Shown one piece after another: positions 33,576-45,529 of a stretch of DNA of 64,000 bases. The translations under genes and the position numbers were made by a program. Below the pieces are notes generated by a model. It was not told where the DNA came from and searched no databases. It saw only the letters and a program-made list of their open reading frames with translations. The stretch is from Chrysemys picta bellii (lineage: Eukaryota; Chordata; Testudines; Emydidae), in contig NC_088797.1 of assembly GCF_011386835.1 (NCBI RefSeq), positions 61,033,587 through 61,097,586 on the forward strand, read 5' to 3'. How positions within the stretch are numbered: position 1 is the stretch's first letter; each line of letters begins with the position of its first letter.

Positions 33576-34253
33576 CTGTGAACCCCTACATACAAGTATG
33601 TCAGTGGAATTTCTCCATGCTTCTACACCTCACACGCATTAGATTGTCTTAAGTACTGTGTGCTGCTCATTTCTGTGAGTTTGCCTGTTACACACTAATA
33701 ATAAGTGACTACACTTTTGGATTACAACACAGGTTGTCAAAAAACAAAACAAAACTGGATACTTTAGTAGAGTTACCACTTTTGGCCTGCGCAGTTAGCC
33801 AATTTCATGGTCTTGAGAGTTGTTTGTATGAAGAGGAGAAATTGATGAATCAGGTATTTCTTTGTAAATAGGATTGCATCAAACTCCTGTTTTCCTGAAT
33901 ACAGCAGGAATCAAACAGGACACAGTTTCTTTGCTCACCGCGCCAAGCCTCATTCAGCTGGCACTCTGCCCAAATCTTCTCTCTCTCTTAGCTTTTTCTC
34001 AGGGTCACCCTCTGTGGTCCCATGCTGTCTCTTCTCTCTCACTCACTCACTCACACACACAGCTGCACTCAGATCAATCCCATGCCCCTGTGTTTATTAT
34101 CAGACCTGTGGGGAACCCCTCTGGCTGCATGGCAAGACACTGCCTAGGTTTCAATACTGTCTAGTCCTTGGGCCATGGTTTTCCACTGTTTAAGCTATCA
34201 TTGAACAAAGAGGTTAATTTTTGCCTCATTACACACAGAACTGTTAGCTGCAA
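33576..34253. other. No recognisable gene
   Basis: A short TCAC/CACA-rich stretch lies at 34035-34065. Nothing else supportable. Confidence 0.4.
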
Positions 34254-34260
34254 TGTTAAA

Positions 34261-35262
34261 CTGGTGACAGGTTTCAGAGGGGTAGCCGTGTTAGTCTGTA
34301 TCAGCAAAAACAACGAGGAGTCCTTGTGGCACTTTAGAGACTAACACATTTATTTGGGCATAAGCTTTTGTGGGCTATAACCCACTTCATCAGATGCACG
34401 AAATGAAAAATACAGTAAGCAGGTATAAATATACAGCACATGAAAAGATGGGAGTTGCCTTACCAAGTGGGGGGGTCAGTGCTAACAAGGCCAATTCAGT
34501 CAGGGTGGATGTGGCCCATTCCTAACAGTTGACAAGAAGGTGAGAGTATCAACAGAGGGAAAATTATTTTTGTAATGACCCAGCCACTCCCAGTCTTTAT
34601 TCAGGCCTAATTTGATGGTGTCAAGTTTGCAAATTAATTCCAGTTCTGCAGTTTCTCATTGAAGTCTGTTTTTGAAGTTTTTTTGTTGAAGAATGGCCAC
34701 TTTTAAGTCTGTTATTGAGTGTCCAGGCAGATTGAAGTGCTCTCTTACTGGTTTTTGAATGTTACAACTCTTGATGTCTGATTTGTGTCCATTTATTCTT
34801 TTGCATAGAGACTGTCCGGTTTGGCCAATGTACATGGCAGAGGGGCATTGCTGGCACATGAGGGCATATATCACATTGGTAGACGTGCAGGTGAACGAGC
34901 CCCTGATGGTGTGGCTGATGTGGTTGGGTCCTATGATGGTGTCCCTTGAATAGATATGTGGACAGAATTGGCAATGGGGTTTGTTGCAGGGATTGGTTCC
35001 TGGGTAGTGTCTCTGCTATGTGGTGTGTAGTTGCTGGTGAGTATTTGCTTCAGGTTGGGGTGCTGTCTGTAAGTGAGGACAAGCCTGTCTCCCAAGGTCT
35101 TTGAGAGTGAGGGATCATCCTTCAGGATAGGTTATAGATCCTTGATGATGCGTTGGAGAGGTTTTAATTGGGGGCTGTAGGTGATGGCTAGTGGCGTTTT
35201 GTTACTTTCTTTGTTGGGCCTGTCCTGTAGTAGTTGACTTCTGGGTACCCTTCTGGCTCTGC
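34261..35262 (-). pseudogene. PLE 3' part: linker, GIY-YIG remnant and tail (minus)
   Basis: The minus strand from 35262 down reads QDRPNKES, then SPQLKPLQRII, the CxxC region and (34874-34656) MIYALMCQQCPSAMYIGQTG, GHKSDI and VREHFNLPGHS before frameshifts, with the tail ending at 34261 as 'aacacggctacccctctgaaacctgtcacc' on the minus strand. The linker is broken by several stops, so it is a dead copy. At 35262 it meets a PLE 5' leader in the opposite direction. Confidence 0.8.
34356..34393 (-). ncRNA. Hammerhead-like motif in PLE tail, one core change
   Basis: On the minus strand the canonical box CTGATGA is at 34393-34387, stem II GTGGG/CCCAC with a six-base loop follows, but the invariant GAAA reads AAAA before AGC-TTAT-GC. 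Loss of the conserved G should inactivate cleavage. Confidence 0.55.
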
Positions 35263-35983
35263 CACAAGGACTCCTCCTTGTTTTTGCTGATATAGACTAA
35301 CACGGCTATCCCTCTGAAACCTGTCACCATGCAAGGCACTGCATTTAGCCGTTGTGACGAACTGGGACTGTTCTTACTGTGGTCTTTGAATGCTGACAGG
35401 AGAGTGTGGCTAGGATAGTCTGCATTGGGGGATGGGAGACTGACCTATGGAGAATACCTGAGCATGTAACATGAGAACCCAGGAAAGGGTTAGAGGCCAG
35501 GTGACACCTTTGCCCGGGAAACTGAACAAAGGCTGTGGGAAGGGTCGCTGAAGGCAGAGTTTCAGGAGCTGGCTGGGAGGTCGGCGGGGCTCTGACCTCG
35601 CAAGGGGGCTGGGGCCCCCTGGGACCCCAAGATGGACCTAACTGAGGGGGGTCCTGTTGTCTGTGCCTGCAAGACCTGTCTTGGACTGTATACCTGTCAT
35701 CTAAATAAACCTTCTGCTTTACTGGCTGGCTGAGAGTCATGGTGAATCGCAGGAAACCGGGGGTGCAGGGCCTTGTGTCCCCCCACACTCCGTGACAGCC
35801 GTATGAAGTGGAAATCCATCAACTTCATGAAAAAACTCTTGCAGATACAGACAGACATCATCTTCCTTTCCAAATGCAAACAGATGGACATCATACCAAA
35901 AGGACTGAAGGTAAAAAATCCATTACAATCAACATACCACACAGACTATGGTGAGAGATTATGCCACACACTCTCAAAGTTGC
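35263..35983 (+). pseudogene. PLE 5' leader and N-terminal coding start (plus), split by a solo LTR
   Basis: Starts with 'gactcctccttgtttttgctg', runs through 'actaacacggctatccctctgaaacctgtcacc' and an ATG at about 35329 (MQGTAFSR), is interrupted at 35352 by an LTR, and resumes at 35803 as MKWKSINFMKKLLQIQTD, KCKQMDIIPKGLKVKNPLQS, YGERLCHTLSKL. I read this as the amino terminus of the same PLE family, a portion missing from the other copies here. It ends at about 35983, where a minus-strand RT fragment starts. Confidence 0.65.
35353..35797 (+). mobile_element. Solo LTR, 445 bp, with perfect 5-bp TSD
   Basis: TGTGACGAACTG at the left and CACTCCGTGACA at the right, with TGTGACG/CGTGACA inverted ends. 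GCCGT flanks both sides (35348-35352 and 35798-35802). A polyadenylation signal AATAAA lies at about 35704, toward the 3' side, supporting plus orientation. No internal coding region, so a recombination-derived solo LTR of an endogenous retrovirus or Gypsy-like element. Confidence 0.8.
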
Positions 35984-36478
35984 GGGTTGTAGGTGATGGC
36001 TAGTGGCATTCTGCTACTTTCTTTTTGGGCCTGTCCTGTAGTTGGTGACTTCTGGGTACTCTTCTGGCTCTGTCAATCTGTTTCTTCACTTCAGCAGGTA
36101 GGTATTGTAGTTTTAAGAACGCTTGATAGAGATCTTGTAGGTGTTTGTCTCTGTCTGAGGGATTGGAGCAAATGAGGTTGTATCTTAGGGCTTGGCTGTA
36201 GACAATGGATCGTGTGATGTGTTCTGGATGAAAGCTGGAGGCATGTAGATAAGTACAGCGGTCAGTAGGTTTCCGGTATAGGGCGGTGTTTATGTGGCCA
36301 TCGCTTATTTGCACTGTAGTGTCCAGGAAGTGGATCTCTTGTGTGGACTGGTCCAGGCTGAGGTTGATGGTGAGGTGGAAAATATTGAAATCCTGGTGGA
36401 ATTCCTCAAGGGCCTCCTTCCCATGGGTCCAGATGATAAAGATGTCATCAATGTAGTGCAAGTAGAGGAGCGGTGCTA
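35984..36478 (-). pseudogene. PLE reverse transcriptase fragment (minus)
   Basis: The minus frame from about 36478 reads LAPLLYLHYIDDIFIIW (RT active site), HGKEALEEFHQDFN, HFLDTTVQISDGHINTALYRK, SIVYSQALRYNLICSN and RRVPRSHQLQDRPKKK, ending near 36000. It is 5'-truncated in the middle of RT. With 34261-35262 it makes up one minus-strand PLE whose continuity is broken by the opposite-strand 35263-35983 block. TGTTAAA at 34254-34260 and 36496-36502 is a possible target duplication of the whole cluster, though the right copy lies about 17 bp beyond the homology. Confidence 0.75.
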
Positions 36479-36502
36479 GCAAGCAATAGGAAAGCTGTTA
36501 AA

Positions 36503-37609
36503 TTTAGAGGCAATACTGCTCTCAGTGCAGAATTTCATCACTTAACACGAAGGCCTTGTCGAACTCAGTTTTTTGCATTGATTTAACTAAATCAACCCAA
36601 AAAGGAATCTAGTTAAAATGGTACCAGCCCTTTAGCAAGATTAAAGCATTTATATAGGTATGGTTTGATTTAGTGTTGAATTAACAAAATTGTTTTTTAT
36701 AATGATTTAGTTAAACAGATGGAATGTAGAGCAGGCCTAAACAATACTGAAATCTCATCAATGAAATTATTTCTTCCCTGGGCTTCCCAAGCACACGGGC
36801 AACTGGGCTGTCTCATTGAATAGGCAGCCTTGTGATACTGGTTTCATAAATCCTTAATAATTATGTGTATCCCTGATGGAGAACCCATCAACTGCGTCCT
36901 TTAAAAGACATCAGGAAAAACCCCAGAGGGGGTGATGGTGGGCTAGGTGTCACCCAGCAGGGCTTTCCCATCTTCATTGATATGCTTCACAATAAGTGGG
37001 GGTAGAATAACTGGAGGTGCACCATTCCCCTTACTGGGGACTCCAGTATGGAGAAGGATACTACCTTCTCAATAATCCAAACAATGAGGCTCTCTCCAGC
37101 ATGAAGTCTCTGTGAAGCCTTGCTGCGGTGCTCCCCCTTGTGGCAAGAAAACTTATTTGCTTCATTCCTAAAAAAGTTGGTCTACAACTGTACTCTAAAA
37201 TGATCCTATCTTCTCTGCAGGTAAACGTCTCCTGGCATGAGTTGAGGCACATTGCTGAGTTAATACAGGCTGTGCTGTACCTGCTCTGCAGCTAAAGGGA
37301 GGACTTCTGTATTCCAGAGCTGTCGACCTGGCACCTTTAAGCAGCAGCGTCCCATTGTTCAAAGGGCTAAAATAGGCAGCATATAGAATTCAAATGTAGT
37401 CTCTATTTTAGATGCAAGTGCATAAAATGGTGTGGCACCTTAGCAGCACTAATTTGGGCTAGGGAGTTAGATCAACACAATCCCTCCCCCATATTGCTTA
37501 CTGTAAATAGCAGCGAGATAAGTGTTTGCAAGGGAGCTGCACATTCTCTTTATATACATAGAACAATACGTTCAGCCCAAGGCATCACCAATACCAACAA
37601 GATAGAAAG
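36503..37609. other. No recognisable gene
   Basis: Only unrelated short open frames. Confidence 0.4.
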
Positions 37610-37705
37610 ATACTGGAGGGAATCTGGAAAAGAGCAACAAAAATGGCTGAGGGACTGCACAGACCTGCCTGATAGGGAAAGTCCAAAAGAACTAAATTTA
37701 GACTG
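37610..37705 (+). pseudogene. Small CR1 LINE fragment
   Basis: 'aatctggaaaagagcaac' and 'aaaaatggctgagggactg' correspond to the KRVQRRATKMIRGL region of CR1 ORF2 seen at 47505-47550. Very short and degenerate. Confidence 0.5.
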
Positions 37706-37734
37706 TCAGTTCCTTGGGACAAGAACTGCCTCTT

Positions 37735-37937
37735 TAATAAATAAATAAATTAATGGAGATATCCCATCTCCTAGAACTGGAAGGGACCTTGAAAGGTCAT
37801 CAAGTCCAGCTCCCTGCCTTCACTAGCAGGACCAAGTACTGATTTTGCCCCAGATCCCTAAGTGGCCCCCTCAAGGATTAAACTCACAACCCTGGGTTTA
37901 GCAGGCCAATGCTCAAACCACTGAGCTATCCCTCCCC
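37735..37937 (-). mobile_element. Cry I-type tRNA-derived SINE (minus)
   Basis: On the minus strand the head reads GGGATAGCTCAGTGGTTTGA (37935 down), with a good RNA polymerase III A box (TAGCTCAGTGG), then a B-box-like GAGTTTAATCC (about 37890-37880), the body 'gcaaaatcagtacttggtcc ... gcagggagctgga ... aaggtcccttccagttctag', and a tail of AAT/TTA repeats at 37735-37753. This matches the tRNA-Lys-derived SINE family known from hidden-necked turtles, and is my main taxonomic clue. Confidence 0.85.
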
Positions 37938-37939
37938 TT

Positions 37940-38149
37940 TGTTCGATGTCTGTACAGCACCTAACACAATGGAGTCTGGGTCTCCTAGCTACTACTGCAA
38001 TACAGAAAATATATACTATAATACAAACATGATACTACTAGGTGTAGCTGCAATGAAGGAGGCGCATGACAACAGTCTACAGATATCTACTAGTTAGGCA
38101 AATTTTAACTGAAAATAAGGCCCAGGTCCGTAGCACAGAAGGTGATTAA
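37940..38149. repeat. Copy of the 'CAGCACCTAACACAATGG' repeat and flank
   Basis: 'tctgtacagcacctaacac' at 37949 belongs to the SINE 3' segment described at 19545. The rest is AT-rich with no feature. Confidence 0.4.
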
Positions 38150-38344
38150 ACATTGCAGCAGCTTGCCAAGGGACATGGTGGGTTCTGTGTCACTTGGAGT
38201 CTTGACGTCAACATGGGATGCCTTTCTAAAAACTGGTCTAGGTCCACCACAAATGGATGGAGGAATCATTGGTGAGGTTCTCTGGCCTGTAGTATGCGGA
38301 GGCCAGACGAGGTGATCATAATGGATCCTTCTGGCCTTAAAACC
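38150..38344 (+). mobile_element. CR1 LINE 3' end
   Basis: 'gcagcttgccaagggacatg', 'gtcttgacgtcaacatggg' and 'gaggtgatcataatggatccttctggcctt' are the typical CR1 3' UTR text. 5'-truncated and non-coding. Confidence 0.7.
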
Positions 38345-40964
38345 TACCCTCTCTGAAGGGTGTAAACCTCAAGGAGAAAGGGAACGGTACAAAGGAGGGA
38401 GCTACTAGGAGTACTGGGGTGGAACGAAGGACAAGTACTATGAAAACTATCAAATGAAACTCCGAAAAGGAAGTGTAGGCTGAATAAAAGGAAAGCCTTC
38501 AGACAATGGGCTCTCACAGGCTGGGGAATAAGCTCCCAAGGAAAATGGCTCAAGATGATTAAACAACAACAGGACAAAGCCCAGGAAAATATACCACTGG
38601 GGACAATCGTGCACTGGTCTCCAGCAATGGGTGGTTTAGATGTGACTGATTTAGTCCCTCCCATCTCTAACACCTCAATCTACATTTCTATGAGATTTTC
38701 ATTCCCTGGGACAGCAGCAGCGGCATTTCTGCATGGAAATGTGTACAAAGTTAGAGGGAACATTTCTCCAGGTTTAATCTGGACCTGTGAAGTGGTGTAT
38801 TTCCATCTATGTCTAGGGCAGTCTCCCAATGGATTCAAGGAAAGTGGCAGGTACTAGACTAGCTGGAGTGTTCGGATAGTGGGCACTGGAATTACATTTG
38901 TTGTCTGAGCAGACACCCTGGGGATGTTTCAAATGGAGCAGCAGAACTTGGCACCAGTGGCACCTGCAGGTGTACACATTATGTTCCATTGGCAGTGGTG
39001 AGCAGTAGCAGCACTGGCCATCCCGGTACCTACTCAGGGTTGGTCCCCCGGCTCCTGTTCTGATGGGGAAATGGCAGGGCCAAAACTGGGTGAGTGGCAT
39101 TGTGACCTGGTGTATGCAGGTCGTATCACCTCTCAGGTTTGGCCCTGGAGTCATTCCAGAATGAGTGGCATTGCAACCTGGTATGCGTGAGCTGCAGGGC
39201 CAAACCTGAGCAACACAGCAACCCCTGCGCACCAGGTCGCAACACCACTCTCTCAATTTTGGCCCCACCATCCCCCCATTGTGATGGAGAGGTGTCAGGG
39301 CCCAACAAAAGTAAGCAGTGGGCAGCCAGCACTGCAGTGGAGCTGGCTCCTGCACCAGGGCTCCCCCACAGGAGCTTACCCAGCCTTGCCCCACTTCCAG
39401 CAGCCCATGTCCCCTCTCTGGAATGGGGAGTGACAGTGCATCTGGGCGGACTGGGCTGGAAGGCAGTGGCTGAGCATTAGACGGGCAAGGTGCTGGGACC
39501 AATGGCTGTGTCGGAGATGATGCCACATGGATTGATGGTGCATACCATTTGAAAAATTTCTGGGAGCGCCCCTGTGTGGTACTGAAATTCCCTTTATAGT
39601 AAATCTGACAAACCATCTGGTGCGTGAGATGGGTAGGAAGAGAGAGATACAGGTATCCCATAAGGCCAGCTAGTTGGATGGCAAAAAACCAGAACAAAAA
39701 TAAATTGCTTGCGGAATACCCCAGACCGATCCTGACAAATGACTTCTGCTCTAGTGGTTAAACCCAGTCTCCTTGCGTCCTGGTCTGGGGGCAATCCGAG
39801 AGGTCAGCAACCAGCTTAACCCTATTTCTAAGAGTTTCACTCTCCATCCTAAAGCATCTATGGCTCACTTGCATATGAGTATGCACAGTAACCCTCATGC
39901 ATATGGAAACCTTTGCTGCTTTACAATTCCATGCACTTCTTTGATGCCTAAGGGATATGGGAGAGAATTCCATTTAAACACTGATAGGAGATTGTCTGTG
40001 TTTTTTATATGATTATGTCACAACCATTATTGTTATTAATATTTATGCAGTTCCATAGACATGCATGGCAATGTCCCCAGCACCCAGAGAGCTAATCTCT
40101 TGTTGTGCTTCTTTTATGATCTAAAAGAAGTACAACAAGATGACACCAGAAGGGAGGGTAATGGTCCAAACAATATGGCCGACATCTTCAAACCTGAGCA
40201 CCTAGAAGTACGCACCTAAATTCACATTTAAGCAACCAAATAACTAACCCGATTTTCAGCGGCTCTGAAAATTAGGCCTCTTATTTAGGTGCCACCTGGA
40301 CTTAGATGCCTAACGTGAGTTACCCAAATTTGGAAACATTGGCCATTCTGTCCCTGCTATGTTGGCTTTTCACTGGAGCTGGCTCTGCTGTCGTTTTACA
40401 GATGGGCCAAGAGACTGGTATGGAAGGAACGACTGCACTTCAGTTTCAGATTACCATAGCATTCCCAGCGCATCACATTGAGATGCTTGAGAACAATGTC
40501 ACAGAGTGTTATGTCTATGTAGAGCAATTGGTTTTACTCCCCACTATCTAGCAGTTTATAGGCTTCATGCCAAGGGAGCCCATTTTCTATAAAATGTGGT
40601 TTATTAGAACATCTAATTCCTTAAGAGCTGCTTCTGACAACATGAATCTCAATAACAGGATGTGAATGAGGCCTATTACCTTGATATGGGGTTTTCACTC
40701 TAATTCTTTCCTGGCCTGTCGATGTTTAATAATCAAATGAACAAAGGTAACAAATAGCACAGACAACTACCCTGCGTATTTCTCCCCAGCTACATTATTT
40801 AGTGCCTAAACATTTAATAAAGCAGTTAATCTAGACTTCTTCCTTCAGAGTGGAATACTAATAGGATGGCAGAGCTTATGTACTCTGCAAGCCCCGCATG
40901 CACTTTGTATGAGAGCAACAGCATTAGCTAAGATGCTTAAGAGACCTGCAGGCCCAGCACCTTT
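38345..40964. other. No recognisable gene
   Basis: A 294-codon open frame (38813-39697, minus) has no recognisable domain. Its opposite strand and other frames are also partly open, and nothing around it looks like exon structure. Around 39748-39790 lies a possible MIR scrap. Confidence 0.4.
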
Positions 40965-41150
40965 CGCTGTTCTATATCAGGGCCAGGCTAGGATGGGGAA
41001 CCTCCATGGGAGACCTAGGTTTCCCAGAAAGTGAGGTTGATCACTCAAGTAGGTAAGCGATACCCCTGTGTTATGGTAAGGGGTGCTGTGCTGTGACGGG
41101 TGCTGTCCTTCAGACGGGAGATGAAACCAAGGTCTAAATAAGGGACTCTA
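40965..41150 (+). repeat. Possible 5S-derived SINE remnant with L2-like tail
   Basis: 'tgggagacctaggtttcccag' resembles the 3' half of 5S-derived SINE heads (a TGGGAGACC phrase). 'gggtgctgtccttcagacgggagatgaaacc' resembles the L2-type tail such SINEs carry. Strongly eroded, so this is tentative. Confidence 0.4.
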
Positions 41151-41179
41151 AACCAGCTGGCTTAGCAGGGTTTCCAGCC

Positions 41180-41320
41180 AATTTCGTGTCCAGTTTCAAG
41201 ATGGAACTTGATAAATTTATGAGTGGGATCGTATGAGGGGGTTGCCTGTGACAGCGGTGCACGGGACTCAATGACCAAGAAAGTCCCTTCTAGTCCTGTG
41301 TTTCTAATCCAAGTCTCACA
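41180..41320 (+). mobile_element. CR1 LINE 3' end
   Basis: 'tttcaagatggaacttgataaatttatga', 'gtatgagggggttgcctgtg' and 'aaagtcccttctagtcctgtgtttct' match the CR1 3' end of another subfamily from those at 38150 and 53949. Confidence 0.65.
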
Positions 41321-44300
41321 ATCACTCTGAATTTTGGCTTTGAATGAACCCCCGAACTTTAGAACAAAGCTCTGCCAAAACTGCTTAATTTGCAGCTGTT
41401 CTTAATTGAAACAAGAAATCTGATTATTTCAAGAAACCATGAACCAGACCTGCAAGCAGGGGACAAACGCACTTTTAGGTGCGGATGTCCTGAGTTCACA
41501 TCAAACTCCAAAGGCAAGTGAAGAGCCTTGCACTGGGTTCTGCTGCAAACAATGCATATGGCTCTGATTCTGTTTATCCCAGATTCTATCATCAGCCATG
41601 CAGCAGCACTACTCAGTAGCAGGGAGACAGCAGACGTGTCAGGAATCAGGACCTGCAGCAAAGCCAGTCTCCGGGCAACCTAAGGAGTGCATCTGGCCTA
41701 TAGCAGGCTGCCTGCCAGGCAGGAAGAGACAGCAGACCAGCTCCTAAGCCCAGCAGCAGCAGTTTGGTGGCAGCTTATAGCATTTGCCCATGACTGTGAT
41801 AGCTCCTGCTCCAGCCTTGGACCCAGCCTGGTCTCTCCTTGCCTTTCTCCAGGTAACCTGGTTCTGACACTTGGCTCCAAATTGCCGACTTCTGATCCTT
41901 GGCTCTGACCTCTGAGCTTGGGTTCCCATTCCTGGCTACCGACTCCTGCTCCAACCACTAGGCATGGCCGCACACAACCCGGTCTCTGACAAGAGGTGCC
42001 CAAAGATGCCTTTGCATGAACCAGGATCTGGCCCATGATCAGAATGGCCCTGGCAAACCCCAATCAGTATTGCTAGGAAAATCAGCCTTCTGGGATGGCC
42101 ACAGATTGCTGGAGCTCTTGCTCGTAGTGCAGGCAATTTAATAAAAATACCTTTGCCTGCTGCTGAACCTATCCATATTATAATATTGAGCACCACGGCC
42201 ACTGGGAATTTGGTATAGTGAGGATGGAGCTTGAGTCCTCCTGCTCCAAAAGCACAGTTCCCCACCATGTGAGCTAAAGGAAAACCTCCACTAGGTGTTA
42301 GCAGCCTAGCATCTATGACACAATTCTGAGCAGTTCTGGTTCTGTCCACTAAAATGGGCAACGCATGAACGCATGCTCTCCCTCTCTCACCAGGCCATTA
42401 CAATAACACCCCTGTACCAATACTTAGCATTTAGACATGCTTTATATTTCCAAGGTGCTGTACCTGATTAGAACATTGGAGAGACTGTAAAGTCAGCACG
42501 GTCTGTACATTTTAAATGGCCTGATGTTGTGAGCTGCGAATCCGTCTTCCTTTATTTTTACAACCCAGCTGTTAATGCAAAATGAATTAGCGTTTAACAG
42601 CAGGAGAGCGGAAATCGCTGCTTCCCAAAGGGGAGAAGAGCAGAAACCTCCTAAATTACCGCATGGTGATGACCACCCCTATATTGCACAGAACAAACTG
42701 CCTTCAGATAACGCAACACAATACTGCCCTGCTGGGAAAGCCCTTGCTGAAGCTCTCCATCTAGTTTTACGTGCTTGCAGTCGGACGTGGCTGCTCCTGT
42801 CCTTCACTGAGACTCTCTTTCAATTAGTCCTGTCCCAGCACATTGCATCGTGTCCTGGAATGAGCTGAATTGGCTCACGGGCTCCCAGGCAATCCATCAT
42901 CCTGATGGGCAGCAGTTAGGAAGGCATCACGTGCTGCGCACCAGCCGGATGCTTCCTGCTGTACTAACCTTTGCCTGCTTCCCTGGCAAGGAGCCATGAG
43001 AAGGATAAAAAACAAACAAACTGGCTTTAGTCAAAGCAAAACAACTGGGCTCCTTGCTGGAAAATGACGGGAGCAAACCTCTTTTAAAGATAAGCAGAGT
43101 CCCAGTGCCAGAGGGGTTCGCCCTGAGGACAGCAGAAGCCAATTCAGAAGTAGTGAGGACTATTCCAAATGTAACCCACACACCTTCTGGGTGTGGTGTT
43201 CTGTCCCATCTAGTGGCACCGAGACCACTTAAAGAGAGATAAAATGAGTCTGCTCTACAGCCTTAGCTAACAGCCAGTTGGCTTTTAGTTTATGCAGTAG
43301 ACTAGAGGCTCATGCACTAAGCTCTAGAGATCCCAGGATCGATCCTGCCCGACGACGACCGGGGTCTGTCGGCGTTACACAAACACTTCCCAAAGCCCTT
43401 TGTAGGGGGTTGAGAAAGTTTCCATTATCCTCAGTTATTTGCACTATGATAGTGCCTCGCAGGTCCAGCCCCGTTGTACTAGGTGCTGTACAAACCCAGC
43501 ACAAAGCGACGGGCCATACCCCAAATAGCTTAGATGAGAACAACAGATGGATACAGCACACAGCAGGAGAACGCAAGAGAACAGTGAGAGGGGCCCAGCA
43601 CACCAGCTGCCTAGCTACTGACAAATGTTTTCTAGTCATCACAGCAGAGGAGAGCTTTCAGGAGAATGGTGAAGTGGAATTTTTACAGGGAGGGTGCTCC
43701 TCCTATGCAGGGAGGAAATGCAGAAATGTTGGAAAATTTGATCCATGGACAATGAAGACTGTCACCATTAACAAAGCAAAGGTGGGGGTCAGGGGCTCAA
43801 TAGCATATCAGATAAGTGTGGTGAGGATAGGCTGTAAGGGCCTTGGAAGCAAAGACAAGCCATTTGTGTTTGATGTGCTGGAGAAGGGGATCTGGAGGAG
43901 GGATGTAAAGAGGAGGGTGACGTGGCTGAAGCAACAAGCCAGGCTTGGGTATTTTTGGAGCTGTGTCTTTCCTTTGCTGACTCCGGCCATGATCCCACAT
44001 GTCCTGGGAAGCGGGATGTTTTGCATGAGGATTCTCCCTCCAAGCCCTATTCTCAAGCAGCCAACTCATTTTTTTTTCAGAAGCAGGTTCAAAGAAATGT
44101 CCAAACATCTGAAAGCTTCCCTGAACTGGACATCTCTGCTTCCTTGAGGAAGGAGCTTCCTGCTGGTCATAGATTGGAATGGGACCTGGGAGTACAGCTA
44201 AGCAATTTTTGGGGTTGCTGGCAATTCCGAAAAGTTAAAAAAATAAATCATTGTGGGTTGATCCCAAACCCATTTTTTTTTAAACTTTCAGCCAATCAAA

Positions 44301-44509
44301 AATAAAATGGTTATGGGTCGAATAAAGCGTTTTGTTCAACCCAAAATGAAATGTTTTGTTTCAGATTTGAGCTGGTTTTGTACCTTATTTTTAAAATAAA
44401 ATTGAAGGAAATTTCTAAATACTAAGTTGGTTCAAATAGAAACATTTTGATGTCGTCAAATCTGCATTTTTCATTGAAAAAAAATTAGCTCAAAAATTCC
44501 ACCCAACTG
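41321..44509. other. No recognisable gene; one ancient repeat
   Basis: At about 43440-43530 'gatagtgcctcgcaggtcc ... ttgtactaggtgctgtacaaacccagcacaaagcgacggg' is the inverse-orientation partner of the 'gcagggactgtctc ... cctagcacaatgg' repeat. The 289-codon frame 43278-44147 crosses it and shows no recognisable domain. Confidence 0.45.
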
Positions 44510-44765
44510 TGCTTAGAAGATGTGAGTTCAGGTCCTCACTCTGCTGCAGACTTCCTGTGGGATTCTGCATTCGTCACTTCCCCTCTCTGGGCCTCAGTTC
44601 CCAATCAGTCAAATGGGGATATTAATATCCCCTTTCTCTGATTTGTTAAATGGATTGTAAGCTCTTTGGGGCAGGGACTGTCTCTTACTATGTGTCTGTA
44701 CAACGCCTAGCACAATGAGGCTTGATCTTAGTTGGGTTTCTAAATGCTATTAATAATTATAATAA
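44510..44765 (+). repeat. MIR-like SINE with complete 3' segment
   Basis: 'gagttcaggtcctcactctg', 'gcctcagttcccaatcagtc', then 'ggattgtaagctctttggg', 'gcagggactgtctcttacta', 'cgcctagcacaatgagg' and an AT-rich tail. The best full-order copy of this SINE type in the window. Confidence 0.65.
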
Positions 44766-45529
44766 TAGTGTGTCATTCACTAGCATTTCACTTTAAATAT
44801 AAAATGCTGTAGCATAAAGTGGGATCTCTATAAAATGTCATTTATCCATCTGATTTCAGTGGAGTTTTTCCTTTTCCTTTTAAATCCACATGGACATTCA
44901 TAGCTATTAATTCACACAAATTTCCAGCTACCGTCTTTTTGGGGACTTGTACTGAATGTGTTACATGGAGAGTCTTTTCCCTTATTCTTGGGGTAAGATC
45001 AGAAAGAGGAAGACTGTAATCCTTCAACATTAAACATACAACTGTGTTAGCACCTTGTAAAAACAGACTGTAGCTGCCAAATGTCAAATGACAGCAAAGC
45101 AAAGACCTGCAATGACTGCATTAAGGAAGGTGGAGGAAGACTAGTACTGGCAAAAGGGAAAGCCATTTGTACAGTTCATTTAGGATATAAACCTGGTCCG
45201 TGCAATGCTCAACATGCTGCACTAAACAATCGGGAATATCCTATGGATAACCTGAAACCACTGCTGATGTGAGTTAGTGCCTGTATTCATTCTCTACACT
45301 AGATATTTATATGTAGCTCACATACAGCTGAGGGACGTGGTTAGTGTTGGGGAGGAGAAATGATGACATCCATCGTTCACACCTGCCTTTCTTCCCCCTA
45401 ATATGAGCAGTGCAAAATGGGGTTATGACATAGGCACCAATCCAGGCACAAATTGTTGCATCTCTCTTGACTTGTTCTAGTTTTGCTCAGATGTGCTGGC
45501 ACCATGCCTGATTTCACAAACTCCACATC
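44766..45529. other. No recognisable gene
   Basis: A 63-codon frame (45081-45272) reads like protein at first glance but matches nothing I know. Confidence 0.4.

Noticed and set aside
37880..37937. tRNA gene
   Set aside because: The A and B boxes belong to the tRNA-derived head of a SINE; no cloverleaf-competent tRNA is present.
38813..39697. 294-codon minus open frame
   Set aside because: No recognisable domain, mixed composition and overlapping open frames on the other strand; treated as chance.
43278..44147. 289-codon plus open frame
   Set aside because: Runs across an ancient interspersed repeat and shows no domain; likely chance.
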